Of a stretch of DNA of 64,000 bases, positions 1 to 13,216 are shown piece after piece. This DNA is from Varanus komodoensis (lineage: Eukaryota > Chordata > Lepidosauria > Squamata > Varanidae), in contig NW_025335587.1 in NCBI RefSeq assembly GCF_004798865.1, positions 828,542 to 892,541 of the forward strand. Direction: 5' to 3'. Position numbers and translations under genes: made by a program. Position 1 is the first letter of the stretch. Every line of letters begins with the position of its first letter. The notes beneath the pieces were generated by a model. It saw only the letters and a program-made list of their open reading frames with translations. It had not been told where the DNA came from and did no database searches.

Positions 1-2436
1 TGGTATAGCTATGATTACTATTTATTATTATTTTATTTTATTTAAATGAATCCCATGTGTGATTTAGATTCTAAAAACCAGGAGAACATGTTAAAAATTA
101 AATCTTAATTAAAATCTCTTCCAAGTAGCATATCACAAGCCTCTGGTCATCTGTGAGCCAGCTGGCCCACATGTTCTTTCTCTCATGGAAGATTATTTTA
201 AAGACTGAATTTGAAAGGAGATTCATGAATTATTCACCGTCCATTTCTTCATATACAATTATATCCTCTTTTTCACATTATTTTTTTCTTCTTCCTAAAT
301 CTCTGAGGTTATTGAATGAAGAACCAGATGTTTTTCTCACAAATAGAGAGATAGTTTATAATTCTCTGTTTTATATGACCAAATAATGCAACTATGAATT
401 TGTGTGCTGGGGTGGGGGGATAGTTAGATGGAGAGATGAACTTTCTGATTCAATTTCTATTTTTTTATTATTTTTATTTTTATGCCAGAAACTGGCACAG
501 AAATAATTGAAAAAAGGAAGAAATTCTGCTTTCTGGTGTACTTTAATGCTTTTGTTGAATATATGTAGAAATAGCATTTTAGGATAGATACTCATCAAAG
601 TACCTGACTGGATAACAGGTTTCCATAATAAAAATGGTTTTGGAACCCCTGGCAAAAGCTGTTCATATATGCATAGGAATGGTGTGTTAGCTGGCCATGT
701 ATCCAAGTAGCTGTTAGAACCATTTAGAATGTTCTGTTTAATTTATTCATCTCAGTAAATCAAAGTTACATGTGTTTTCTTTTTAATTCCATGATTCTGC
801 ACTGCTGTTCCAACTGAGCCTGTTACAAGCTGTTTTAAGAATCAGGCATCTCTCCCTGAACCTGAAATGAGGAAAAAGTCAGTGCTCGTTTTTACAATGG
901 ACAAATGGAAGGTTTATGACATACATAGGAAAACTTTTGGAATGTTCAGCTTACTTTTCAGAATTGTAGCAGGACATCCTCATACTGTGCAAATACATTG
1001 CCAAAGTTGTGGTAGAGGGTGAAGAGACAAGATCATCTTTATTTCTGAAACGTATGAATACATGGCAGAAAGCAGGGGTGGACAACTGATTTCTTTCAAG
1101 AATCATTTATTGGAAGCTGTAGATATTGATTCATTGAACAGTGACAGCATATCTGAATTTGTGAACTGAAGAGTTATGTATAAAATGCTGGTCATTTATT
1201 TGTAGGTAATAGCTTTACCAGTTCAAGAATGAATACTGTGTCTGCCCATGTGGTGATGTTAAATATTGCATCACACAGAGCCATTTAAGAAGGAACTAAC
1301 AGAGCTACTTCATACTTAGAAAAGGAACTGGTGGTAATCTTTCCAAACAAAACAAGAACATTTATTACATGTCTGGACTTGGTCAGCACAATTCCAACAG
1401 ACTTTAAATAAATAGCATATTTCCCATGCAAATGAATCTGAAGATCAAATCTCCCAAACACTCTAGTTTCATGCAGTCACTAAAAATAATAATTCCCAAA
1501 TATTTGTTTTGAAGGAACTTCCTTAGCTGGATATTTGAGGATTTCCACTAAATTGTCCAGTTCAGCTCTAGACTCTTTACAAGACATGTTTTGCCACAAG
1601 GAACAATCAACAATCTTAGAATTCTTTTTTAGATCATAAATAACTTTTACATTGCTTTTTTAAAATGCAATTCCAGTTGGGGTTTGACAAGTGAAAAACA
1701 ATATTTATTCCTTATTAATGCTCAGAGAAATGAAGTAGTGCTATCTCACAAGATGATGTTAATTAATTGGCAGGAAAGGGAGGCAAATGGAGGAATGACT
1801 CTTAGAGCCTATGTATGTAGTAATACTTCTATTTTACAATATTACTTGTTTGTTACAGTGTTACAGCCCTGTTTCAATGTTAGTAGCTTGATAACCAAAG
1901 AAACATAATGGAGAAAGCTGTTCACTGTTTTCCTAATTACATCCTACACTGAATCAGGCTGCTTACCCATGAACACAAATACAAGGTCAGTAAACTAATC
2001 CATGCTGAAATTCCTGTCTGACATGCTGGTGACATATCTGTATAAACATGCTCATTAGCAGTGTAAAATATAGCAAGAGCTGTCTCCTGCCCATCCAGTA
2101 ATGATTCCTTTGGAACTCAACACAGAAGGAGAAGGTATGAGAAGCATGGCTATTTTGCATATGTGCATGATTAGAAATGTAAACAACAATGAGAAAGTAT
2201 CAAACAAATGCTTGCCAGGAACTTCAACAGAGCAAAATCTCCTCTCTGTTTTCAAAAACTTTTGAGTTTAAGAGGTTAAAAATCCATTTTTATGGTTTGT
2301 ACAGACCCAATCACCAATATTGTCATCAGTAAGAAAGACATTAACTCAAGATTATTCCGTAAGACAGATATCCACTGAAAAACGCTTTGTCCAAGCTATG
2401 TATAAAAGATGAGGGATTAAGATGGTGGTGGTGGTG
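1..2436. other. AT-rich sequence, nothing recognised
   Basis: No coding frame, RNA gene or mobile-element end could be supported. Open frames are short and match chance expectation for AT-rich DNA. Confidence 0.6.
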
Positions 2437-2515
2437 GTTGCTTTATTTATGTCCTATTTTGCAATTGGAGTCTCCAAAGTGGCCTACAAGTTGAACATAT
2501 TAAAATAATAGATCA
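2437..2515 (-). mobile_element. Degenerate LINE/SINE 3' tail, minus strand
   Basis: The plus strand reads gctttatttatgtcctattttgc, then ggagtctccaaagtggcctacaag. This is the reverse complement of the generic squamate tail 'ttgtaggccactttgg..gg..gggatataaataaa'. Old and short. Confidence 0.4.
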
Positions 2516-5500
2516 GCAGGAACCATGGATTCAAACCAAAACAAGTGTTACTACTGTGTACTGAACAGATAGAGATACTTGCATGAATCCAGCATCTTAT
2601 GACATCTCAAACTAAGATGTCAGCTCTGTAGTGGGTTAGAAAATGTTATTTTGGAAAATGTTAAGTTTCAGTTTGTTTTCACACAAACCAGATGCACCGG
2701 GTAAAATGCAGTATTAGAAAATTCAGAAAACAGTTCCTTTCTCAACTCTTTTTAATTCTGCATTTCAGATTATAGCCTACTTTCTTCCAATGAGAAAGCT
2801 GTTGTAGCTTATCTCACTTTCAGATCAGAGTGCATGGCAATAGCCCATCATTTCAACAGTTTAGGACTGCTTCCATATTATAACATGCATGCATTTGTGG
2901 TTCACAATAGTATTTATGCTACTTATGTACTGTCCAACAGATAACATGATGTGGTTTTAAACTTACACATTTCAGGACCAGTTAAAAAAAGTTTTAAAAT
3001 ACATAAAATTATGTTTCCGATCTGCAAAAAGTGTCAAACATAGCCCAGATATCTGAGCCTACAGAAAAGCAAAAATGTCTGTGAAAATGAAAGGAATATT
3101 TTTACACGTCTCAACTCAGTTCTGGAGTGTTATTGTTGGAAGCAACTGGATGAGAAAGTAGTTTGGGTCATGAGACTGAGAAATGAAAAGAAATTATTTG
3201 GAGCAGCAGTGAGCAATTGATGATGCAGCTGTGATTTGTTTCTGCATTTTGAACTTGTTACTTGGGTGTGGTGCCATTAGAAGAAGAATGGCAGCAGTGA
3301 TTACCTAGGAAATATATATGTGTGTCCTTAAGGATTCTGGTACAGGAGTGATAAAGAACGGGAGACAGATGAGGAAGACCTCAGAGACTGAGTTTCCAAC
3401 CCCACCCCAACAGGGTGATTGACTATCAACTTCCTATGGAAATTATTCCAGAAGACATGGGAATGCAAAAAAGACCTGGGAAACAACTCCTGCTGGAATG
3501 CCAACAGGCCCTTTATCAACAACTGCACAGTGGGAAAGATTCCAGGGCAGAGACATTCTCCTTTAGAGAACTGGATCATTTTCCATTGCACTTCGAAAGA
3601 AAAGGTTGAAAGGTTGGGTGATTCTGCAGAATGGTGTGGATTATCGCAAAGGGACATACAGTGAGAGGGGAAATTGCTGGAAATTGGATGCTGATGCACA
3701 AACTATTCCCAGTCAGACCTTTTTGGATCTGGACCCAGATCTCTAACTGACCGTAATCTGCTGCATTCATCTCTGAATGTCTTGTGCTTCACACCATAAG
3801 AAGCAGTCAGGGGGCGGGGGGGCTGGCAACTCCTCTGGGGCTTCTCACCCATTGCAGCTTCTCCTCTCATCTTTAATGCAGGAGCTGTCCATGGTGCTCC
3901 ATGGTTGTGAACCTGTTCAGGGAATGGAATTCAGCACATGGATAGCTCCTCTAAAGCTGAGCAGAAAGGCTGAAATGGATGAAGGGCCTTACCAACACTG
4001 AGTCACCAGCAAGCAAAGCACTGACGGCCAAGTTTTTATGACTAATGAGAATCCCACAATGCTGGCATTTCTGCCCCTCACCTCAAAGACCGTTGTGACT
4101 GTAGCAATCACATATAATTCATGTGTGGGTACAGTTCACATTCTACTTTGTCATGAAAGCACAGGCAAGCCAAAACCCACTGACATTCTATGAATGCAAT
4201 TACATGGGTGCTACCACATGAAATATGTGTGAACTCACTCAGAGTCACTGTATGATGTGGCAAATACTGTAATAAAATCCTGTTTAAAAAAACAAAACAG
4301 CACAGCACAAGCATAGCCTGTGGCACATATTGGAATCCTTTGCATTCTATACTTTCATCTGTACAAGAAGTAAATGTTTTCCCTTTGTGCCTGATAATAA
4401 AGAATCTGATAATGCACCACCAGTAGAATTACCAAAGCACTGGCTGAGGAACTCACTGACAATCTTTAGGACTTGGGATCAGCTATGCCACAGTTTTCTT
4501 GTCCAGAAGCTGGTGGGCATTTAAACTGGTGGACAGAGACATTTCATAGTTCCAAGTTTGTTAGTAAGTACTGTTCAGTAAAAGAAGAAAGATCAGGGAA
4601 TGCTGAAGACTTAAGCTTGTGTGTACTAACTGTCAGAATGAAAATGAGCAAAAATATACTGTTTATATAATTCTGTTTCAATTATTATAACTTAACGTAT
4701 AAGAACATTGCTGAACTGCCTTAGCTAGATCTTTACAAATGATATCATAATGGAATCGCTAAGTGCTTATTGGAAAATAGGTTCAGCCTCTGACTTTAAA
4801 TCAGATCCAGCTGTATTAAACGTTAACTGTTTCTGACTGCACGATGCAACTTCTCTTATCAATGATGTATTTTAAGTCCAAACTGGATGTGACATTATTC
4901 ACAATTATTCACAATATTAATAAGAAAAAATATTCAAGTTGGATTAGGACAGTGGTATGGACTAGGGGAAGAGGTCTTAATGGTTTCCCCCACCATACTC
5001 CCAATCAGAATCTTGTTACTCCATGCTTACTATTCTTAATAGGCAGAAAGTTTCCATTGGGATTAGCAAAGTTCCCCACATACACTAGTCCCAGCCCAAT
5101 TTGGGTCCTCATGCTGGCTATTAAAACTAGCCAACACAGCATAATACAACTTCATTGATGTCCAGGCAAAAAATGTGATGTGTATCTCATTTTGCCCTCA
5201 GTCTTTAATGTGTGTCTTACGCCCTGTTCATGTGTATTGTGCTGCTATTATACTTTACTTACACAATTTCACACAGCCCATCATTGCAAGAAAGAGCTGC
5301 TGAGTGGAAACCAAACATGAGCATGCATAGCAATTACTGCAGTAATTTCCAGAATCACAGCCCTACCTTTTGGAACCATAACAATTTGGGGAATGGGTGG
5401 AATCAGGCATATTGATGGCTCCATATATATCTGACTCTTTTTGTACTTTCTTGCATAATCATGTGTTGAGTACCTGAACTCAGTACCATTTCACAGAGGT

Positions 5501-6837
5501 AATTCAGAAGAGCTACATATGAGCTCAGACTCAGAAACTTTTATAAGTCACTTTATGGAACCCGCAGCCCAAGACTGGAGAAATACATGTTGTCATTTTG
5601 AAACACAGTAAACATAACAAGTTAGTTATGTACATTTATGTAAGCCCAAATGCCACAGAAATGATACACACCTGGATACAGATTGCACCCTGCTAATTTT
5701 CTTCACATATTTCTTTCTTCCCCCTTTAAGGGATTTAAAAAGTCAGTCAGGGGCTTGAGCTGTAAATGCTTTTGTTGTTTTTCTTCTTTGTGTGTGAATG
5801 CAGAAATAAAGTGATGTAAAGGACAGGAAATTCCTTTGGTTTTCATTTTGGTATTCCTCTAGATGTGCAAAGTGGGTGAGAAGCAACTTAATCATCGTGG
5901 TTTTGAGGTTTGGGGATGATTGCAGAAAGAAGGAACTAGTTCTAACTTTGGTTTCTATACAAAGGGTTTGAAATAACAGGAGAACATTTTCCCTCATTAA
6001 AACCCAAGGAATTACCAGTAAGAAACACTGGGAAAATGCCTGAGCTGTTTATTAGCATAAAAATAAACAGTACTTTCATTAAATAGAAATTCCAGTTATT
6101 GTATTAAATTTTAAATCGAAGAAGATGTAATAGAAGTGATAGAACTGTTTACTCACTACAAAATGGTACATTGTGGTTGTAAAGAGGGTGGAGGGACTAA
6201 TTGAGACATTATATTAAAACAACACCAATGAAATGGACAGTGGAACCAGTTGACTGGAGAGGACATGCCCTCTCCCACACTAGACCCATTCAAAGAAACT
6301 GGACAGCCATCTGAGTGGGATGGTGTAAATTGGTGTCCTGCTTATATTCATTAGACATCTCTCTCTCTCTATCTCTCTGAGAGGGAATGTGTGTTCATCA
6401 ATAACTATGAATATATACTGTTGGCACAAGGTGATACCTTCTGATCCTCTTTGTGGGAAAGAGACATCTTGGTTGGAAGATATTCAGCTTCAAGGGCATG
6501 CATCTCTAAAGGCCAGTGCCCTGTTCTTCCAATTCTACCACCAAAGAGATGAGGACATATTCTCAAATGCCAGTTTTCCAAAAATATGACCCTTTGAGCA
6601 GAGATGGATGCTCCTTTGGCCCTACAAATAATCTTTTGAAAAGGATAAAGATGACTTCAGCTCACCACCACTTTAAGAATTCTAATGCTGTGCACTGGAA
6701 AGTGTCTGCCATCAAAACTCAACCCTCTGAAGCCTTTTGGCAGCAAAGGGCAACTTACCCCACTTCCTATGAGCATCCAAAAGACATGCTCTTGCTTGGA
6801 AGATCCAGAGCCACCCTGGGCTTAAACTCTCATCACA
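2516..6837. other. AT-rich sequence, nothing firm
   Basis: Contains a G-rich run near 3811-3823 and a short CT tract at about 6359-6377. The overlapping short frames at 3.3-3.8 kb on both strands show no recognised domain. Confidence 0.55.
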
Positions 6838-7575
6838 CCTGCCTATTGTAACCTGAAGACTACTCTGAAAGGTTCAAACTCAATGTCAGATTAGGATTGT
6901 ATTACATAAATTTGGCCAGTCACCAATACATAACTAAGGGTACTAACGGTAGGATTGCCATCCATCTTCTGTGCTTGGAAGCATCGAAGTGCTCACATCT
7001 GCAGGGCTGCTACTCACAGGCTGGGAGCAGTGATGGATGCAGTTTTCACCTCCCCATTCTGGCCTGCTTGCATTGGCTGCCTGTATGCTTCAGGGCCCAA
7101 TTCTCAAGGTGCTGGTTTTGACATATAAAACCTTACACAGCTCAGGGCTACAATATCTATCAGAGCTCCCCTCCCACTCACAACCTACTCAGACACTATG
7201 CTCAGCTTCAGGGGCCTTCCCCCAGCCCTGGGAGAAGTGTGGAAGATGGCAGCTGGGGAGGGCTTTCTCAGTGGTAGCCCACCATCTATGGAACAACCTC
7301 TTCACTGCTAGTGTCAAATCTGTTATCTTTTCAGCACTGGGTTAAGACAACCTTTTTTCAGAGGCTTTTAAAGACTTAATTGATTGTCCAGGGTATTCCT
7401 CAGAATCAATCTTTTGTTATTCATTCTTATTGTCTGTTTTTATCAGCTGTTTTAAAATGTTTTAATTTTTTTATGTTTTACCTGAATGTATGATTTTTTT
7501 GTAAACTGCTATGTAAACCACTCAAAGAGGTTCAGTTTATATTACTACTACTACTACTATTATTATTAATATTAT
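6838..7575 (+). mobile_element. L2/CR1-type LINE 3' end with trinucleotide tail
   Basis: The translation includes LACLHWLPVCFRAQF, VLTYKTLHSSGLQYLSEL and RAFSVVAHHLWNNLF, the conserved C-terminal blocks of L2/CR1-clade ORF2. A 3' UTR follows, ending in gtaaaccactcaaagagg and a (CTA)n(TTA)n tail at about 7541-7575. Upstream traces (tgcctattgtaacctgaagac; gcagggctgctactcacagg) fit the preceding ORF2 blocks. The 5' part is missing, as usual for LINE insertions. Confidence 0.75.
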
Positions 7576-9434
7576 TATGTTATGAGCTTCTGAGTTCATT
7601 TTAAAGAGGTTGCAATGATGGAGATGGAAAATAGCAGAACTGAAAAAACCGAATGATAAAATGAATCCTGGCCTCTCCCATCACTGCTCTGTTCACTCTA
7701 GTACCCTCTTTCTAACCTTGAGAAAGGCTAGATATACATGACATATCATGAAAATATTTTTTGCAGTTGAATTACTAATTATTAAAGTCAATAATTTTAC
7801 TTAATCGATCCTCAAAATTCCTAAGATTCAGGATTGTTGGTGATGAGAAACACCATAATGCAGAATTGCATTTAGCAATTTGGTTGGTATTGATGTCAGT
7901 TGCAAACTTATTTTTAACAATCTTTATCTGAGAAAACTTAGCTTACTTAGTGCACAATCTTATGCATAATTAAGTAGAAAAAAGTCCTACAACTTTCATC
8001 ATTCCTCACCCAGCATGTAGGATTTATAGCAGCATCTCAGATTACACAAATAGCAATTTTGTGTGGATTTGACATTGCAGCCATCAACATTGACAAACTG
8101 TGCATTTGAACAACTGAATTTTTATTATCTCTCTTTCTATGATAAAGTGAGCCCTAATTCTGGGGAATATTTTGGAGCATCTCAAATCACAAAATATACC
8201 AAAGATGACTTGCTGTTTTAAGATTCATTTAAAACAATTAACATTTCTTTAACAATTACAAAGATTTATTATGTGAAACATAACTTTCCTGATATTGTTT
8301 TCCAGCATCAAACAAATCTGTACTTCACCCCTAACTATGAATTAAGGTAGACTTGAAGGAGAGAAAAATGAATCAAGGAACTGACAGCCCCTTTTTTCAT
8401 TTTAAATTTACATCTGGTTAGTATTGACTGGAACCTTTCATGTTTTAATGATAAATTGTCTTCTCCTACTACAACAGTGTCCCTAGACATCTTGTCTCAT
8501 CCAAAATGTGTTTGGAAAGCATCTGATTTTGATCTATGAGAATTTTTTAAAAAAATTGTAGCTCTAATTTCAGCCTGATTTCCACAAAAGAGAGTTCTGC
8601 AAATTACAGAAGACCTTAGTGAGGAGAATCTGAATGTATTTAGTGAATGTATTAGGAATTTAGATTTAATTGTCCCTCTGGTCAGTTCCATAGTTTTCAC
8701 CATATATTCTCAATAGAAAGAGAATCAGGTACTCTTTCTTAGGGGAAAAAATTCTGACAATCAGACTGCTGATTGTGACTGAATGTACTACAGAAGGTTA
8801 ACCTGAACCTTCCCACATTGCTGTTAAGCACTCTCAAAAAACCAACTGTTTCACCAAATAAATTGAGATGCAGAGAGTAATCAAAACATTAAAATCAAAT
8901 TAAAAGGTTGTATAATTTTGGGATGACATTTTATTTGATTGCGTGAACATCACAAGGGAATTTCTCATGATTATCTTTTACCAAGCCAAATGTCTACATT
9001 CAGTAAAACAATAACAAAAAATCAAATCATTGGATCAAATGATGAAAACAAAAGAAAAAAGCTATAGATAATGATTGCCTGATGTTTTCATGTGGTCAGG
9101 TCACATAATGTCATGCAACCATTTTGGTAGAAAAAAATAATCAAAGTAACTAGGACAAGGCAAACCGCAATGACTTTGGATGAGTTAAAGAACATATTTT
9201 TGTAAAAAATAATTATTCTTAAACAAGGAAAAGTCCCATTCCTTTCAGGATTATTGTCAAATTTCTCATATCCCATTCAGCATTGAAAAGGTAGTATTGT
9301 TTCAGGCAAGTGTGTACCTTCTTTTCTTTTTTCATTCTTTAATTCCAAACTGGAAATTGGCTCAAGCTGACTCCACACTCAATCATTTGGAGGGTCATAC
9401 ATTGGGTGGCAGATAAACAAATAAATAAAACCTT
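7576..9434. other. Very AT-rich sequence, nothing recognised
   Basis: No repeat body or coding signal seen. Confidence 0.55.
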
Positions 9435-9850
9435 CTTTTGGCAGCTGCATGTCTACCTGAATCACCATACAGTTTGGGACCAGGCTGTCTGAACACTTTC
9501 TCCCATACAAGCCTGCCCAGGTCTTCAGGTCTTGGGAAAGGCCCCTTTTTAGTATTGTTGCTTTTGGAAGCATGCTTCATAGCAATCCATGAGAAGACAA
9601 ATTCAGCAGGCTTCTCCGAAGCCATGGAGTTCATGGATGTCCTCCTGCCAGCAGGGAAAACCATTTTTGTTCAAGCAAGCTTTGGAATGTAAGCAAGTCT
9701 GTCGGGTACTGTGTGGTTTTATTCTCCAGTTGTCATGCATTTAACTGTTGTTTAATTTATTCATTTTCCTACAGTTTTAATAGTGTTTTGTTTGTCTATG
9801 ATTGGGCCATCATGAGTGCCATTTTTGGTATATGTATATAAAGAAATAAT
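9435..9850 (+). mobile_element. Degenerate L2/CR1-like LINE 3' end
   Basis: The stretch reading roughly 'HTSLPRSSGLGKGPF' followed by a T-rich tail (taactgttgtttaattt; ttttaatagtgttttg) resembles the ORF2 C-terminus and 3' UTR of a reptile L2/CR1 LINE. It is heavily mutated, so the assignment is tentative. Confidence 0.45.
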
Positions 9851-10936
9851 AGAATCTGATTAAAAAGTAGCCAGCAAAAAATGTATTATGTGGAAAACCA
9901 GATTCAGAGGATCAGGATGCTTTTGTGTGTGGTTCAAAATATTTGTGGATGGTAGAATTATTTTCTCAAGGCTGCTTTGCCCTCCCCATATTAGTGTAAT
10001 ACTCTGAAATGCAAAAGGGTATTACTGATGTCTTTACCAACTGGAAAAACTCTTCAGCAAAACCCAAATATTTTTAGGACATTATAAAACTTGACTAGTG
10101 GGATGAAAAAGTGGTTAGGCTGGAAATCTACAAGAGAGTTCTAACCTTCTATGAGCCTCATTTGTTTTAGGAAGTGCTTGTGGCTTAGGGAGATAAGTCA
10201 AGTTTAGAAACTATTTTCCAGTTCTCTGGAGAGCTCTGATCAAACAAAAAGGCCCAGGTTAGGTAACTGGAAACCAGAGCTAGCTAATCTGTAATTTACT
10301 TGAGCTGAGCTAGACTATTTGTAATATATCCTGGACAGTTAGAGGTGGTTAAAATTTAAGCTTCCCCTTTTTTTCCCACATTGGCCTTTGGGTGGCCCAA
10401 ATTCCTCAGGAAAAAATATCAAAGTATAGAATCCTGAAACAAATCTGAATAAATCTATTTCATTCCCTGATACTAAGTCCTGATTCATTAGACTTACCCC
10501 AACCTGCCCATTCTACTCACACATTCACCAAATATCTACCTGATCATTTCTCCTAATTAGATTAACATTTGCTCTTTTTACAACCTGCGAAAATTTGATT
10601 TAACTTGTTTTCATCACACAATCAGCTTTGCCTCTTTCAACACTATGGATTGGATCCAGTACCAGGCTTGTATAACAGGTCTTGTATAAACTGTCTTTTC
10701 TGCTTCCTCCACCTTACAGCTGCCTCCTGAAAATGCTCCACTGAGGGTTGGGGTACCCTCTTGAACGGTTTGAACAGTGGGTGGAATGATGGAGTGGATG
10801 CTGAGGAGTTAAAAAGGTTCCAGAAAGTCGAATGGAGGCACATGCTCAAGGATGTTCTCCTTGCTTCCTCTATTTTTTATTAGAAAAAACATAAAGAAAA
10901 AACTTTTCATGGAAAAAAGGCAAAATAGTTCACTAG

Positions 10937-10938
<2 letters not shown>
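9851..10938. other. AT-rich sequence, nothing recognised
   Basis: No supported feature before the ATT microsatellite. Confidence 0.5.

Positions 10939-10994
<56 letters not shown>
10939..10994 (+). repeat. (ATT)n microsatellite, 56 bp
   Basis: About eighteen near-perfect ATT units directly adjoin the 3' end of the minus-strand repeat. It probably began as the element's trinucleotide tail and then expanded. Confidence 0.9.
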
Positions 10995-11690
10995 GGATGG
11001 TTTACAAAGTTAAATGTATCAACAATGGAACAGAAAAACCAAATCAGAGTAAAACCAAAAATATATAAAAACAGTAAAACAGTAATAATAATGGCAGCAA
11101 ACCCATGGCAGCGATAGTTGTATTAATATACAGGACAGTGGCAATAATGATAAAAAGCAGTGTTAAAAGTAGCACTAATTATTAAAATGCCTGGGAAAGA
11201 AAAAGGCTTTCACCTGCCCTGGAAAGAAAAGAGTAGGCACCAGGAAGCTTAGTCCAAAGATGTGGTGTCATAATGGAAAAGGCCCTTCTCCTGGTCAAAA
11301 CCCCCTTGCTTCATTAGGAGGCGAAGAAGGTCCCCAAAGGATCCCAAAGGATGATCTCAGGGCCCAGGTGGGTACATATGGGATGAGACATTCCTTCAGA
11401 TAATTTGTCCCCAGGCTGTTTAAATGTGCATAGCAGCACTTTGAAATGGGCCTGGACTTCATCTGGCATCCAGTGCAGCTGAAAGAGAACTGGCGCAATA
11501 TGATTTCAGGGACAGTCCCCTTAAGAGCCACGCTGCCCTGTTTTGGATCAGTTAAAGCTTCTGGAGCATTTTCAAAGGCAGCCCCACACAGAATGCATCA
11601 CAGTAATCCAAACAAGAGGTTACAAAGCATGGATTACTGTGGCAAGTTTCTGTCTCTCCAGATATGGATGTAGTTGGAAAATCAGCCCAA
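10939..11690 (-). mobile_element. Dispersed squamate repeat with (TAA)n tail, probably LINE 3' UTR
   Basis: I recognise this as a copy of a repeat common in lizard genomes. Diagnostic pieces include gcatcacagtaatccaaac, ggattactgtggcaag and ggcatccagtgcagctg. On the minus strand it ends with gtaaaccatcc followed by a long (TAA)n tract (10939-10994), the same kind of tail as the LINE end at 7.5 kb. This suggests a minus-strand LINE 3' UTR. I cannot assign the family with certainty. Confidence 0.6.
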
Positions 11691-13013
11691 GCTTATAAAA
11701 CAAAATTATAGGAAATTATTATATTACTTTTAAGCTGGTGTGTATAGCCCTGAGAACACATGAATGATTCCCATATATATGTATGCATATTCCCATAAAT
11801 ACAAGAAATTAAGACCTTTTCCCTCTCCTAAACTAGCAGAAAGATATAACTCCTTTTAAACAGCAGTGTAGCCTGAAGGCAAAGCCTTAAGGAAAAGCAC
11901 AAGCAAGAGCGCCATTCTTGGCAGCCCCACTCATTCATGCTCAGTACTGCAGATTCCAGCTCTGGAATGAAGTTACTTTTAAGCTGCTAATGCACACCAA
12001 TTTCTTCATAAGCTCCATGTCAAGAGGCTAAGGAGATTTTGATATAAGAGCCTACCAGGAATATTTTATTTAAGAAAGCAATGCATAATGGCCAGAACAT
12101 GAAAAGATGCTGGGGGTGGGGATGAAGGCAGATGAAAGGTGGTTCAGGATTGGGCAATAGGACAATAGTAAAGAGAAATTAAATACACTTTGGGGAAATG
12201 GAAATCATAATCATATTGGTTTTGCAGCTCATGAATACTGAAAGGCAGATGAAAGGAAATACAGGTTTCAGGGCTCCAAGTGTTCTGATCAGACATTCAT
12301 AACCTCTTTAAAACTGTACCGAGGTAGCCAAGGTATTTCCACCCTTTCTATCCTATCCCATTTCATTTGCATGTGTACTCCAAGGTATAATGTGAGAAAG
12401 CAGCTTAGGGTTACAGTGGGATAGTTCCACTTTACAGTGAATGAATTCACACATTATGACAATCTCCCTGGCAATAAGCCAGGCTGGACTGGTTGTTGTG
12501 CAAATAACCCACCATGTCCCTGATAAACAGTAGAGCTCACCATGCATTTTTCACCTGCTCCTTCACCCCAATCCTTCTATGTGCCCCAGGGAACTCCATG
12601 GCAGGACCAGCTTGTCTGCTGGCCCCTCCCACCACGACTGAAAGCACTTTTGTGTGTTTGTAGCTTTTCTTCTCCCTTTAACCATGATTTCCTCACAGAT
12701 TGCAGCTTGCTGGCCACTGAGGGCCCTTTCAAAGTGCCCAAGAGGGTTTTGCTGTTCTTGCCAAGTGGCTCAATGACCAATTCCTGGAGTCCATGATAGG
12801 GTTGCTTGCTGTGGATTTGGATGACATGGCAGCCCATCATGGGTGCAACAACTTTTTGTACAAGTCATAGGTTATCAACATGGGTTAGCTTGTTGCCCTG
12901 GAATAAGCCACCTTGCAGGAAACAGTAAAGGTTTGCATAACGCAACAACTCACTGTTGCTTGTCACGCCTGATAGATTGTTCTGTCATGCCAACTCAGTC
13001 ACTGAGTCACTGG
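11691..13013. other. Mixed sequence with possible decayed foldback repeats
   Basis: From about 12.4 kb phrases such as ggttgttgtgcaaataaccc and tttgcataacgcaacaactc resemble foldback repeats of the type at 13.0 kb, but no borders can be set. Frames at 12.5-12.8 kb lie on both strands and have no recognised domain. Confidence 0.35.
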
Positions 13014-13216
13014 CTGGGTTCAGACAACACAACAAGGCATGGTAGGGTTTTGTTTTGGGGTTTTTTTTTTTTAACCATTGTTGGTCTGTTGTGTTGTCTG
13101 GACCCAGTTGTGGTATTTTACCACTGTGCATTTGGTCTTTAGAAACCATGATAAGAAACATTGATTTGTTCTATGGTTTCTCTGCACCACTGTGGCTTGT
13201 TGTGTTGTCTGAACTC
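13014..13216. mobile_element. Palindromic MITE with CTGGGTTCAGACAACACAAC ends
   Basis: The left end ctgggttcagacaacacaac is paired with the inverted right end gttgtgttgtctgaactcag (13197-13216). A third, inverted copy lies inside at 13087-13106 (tgttgtgttgtctggaccca), so 13014-13106 alone is a 93-base foldback around a T-rich loop. This suggests a small foldback element within, or tandem to, another of the same family. No transposase is present. A related copy is at 53.7 kb. Confidence 0.65.
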
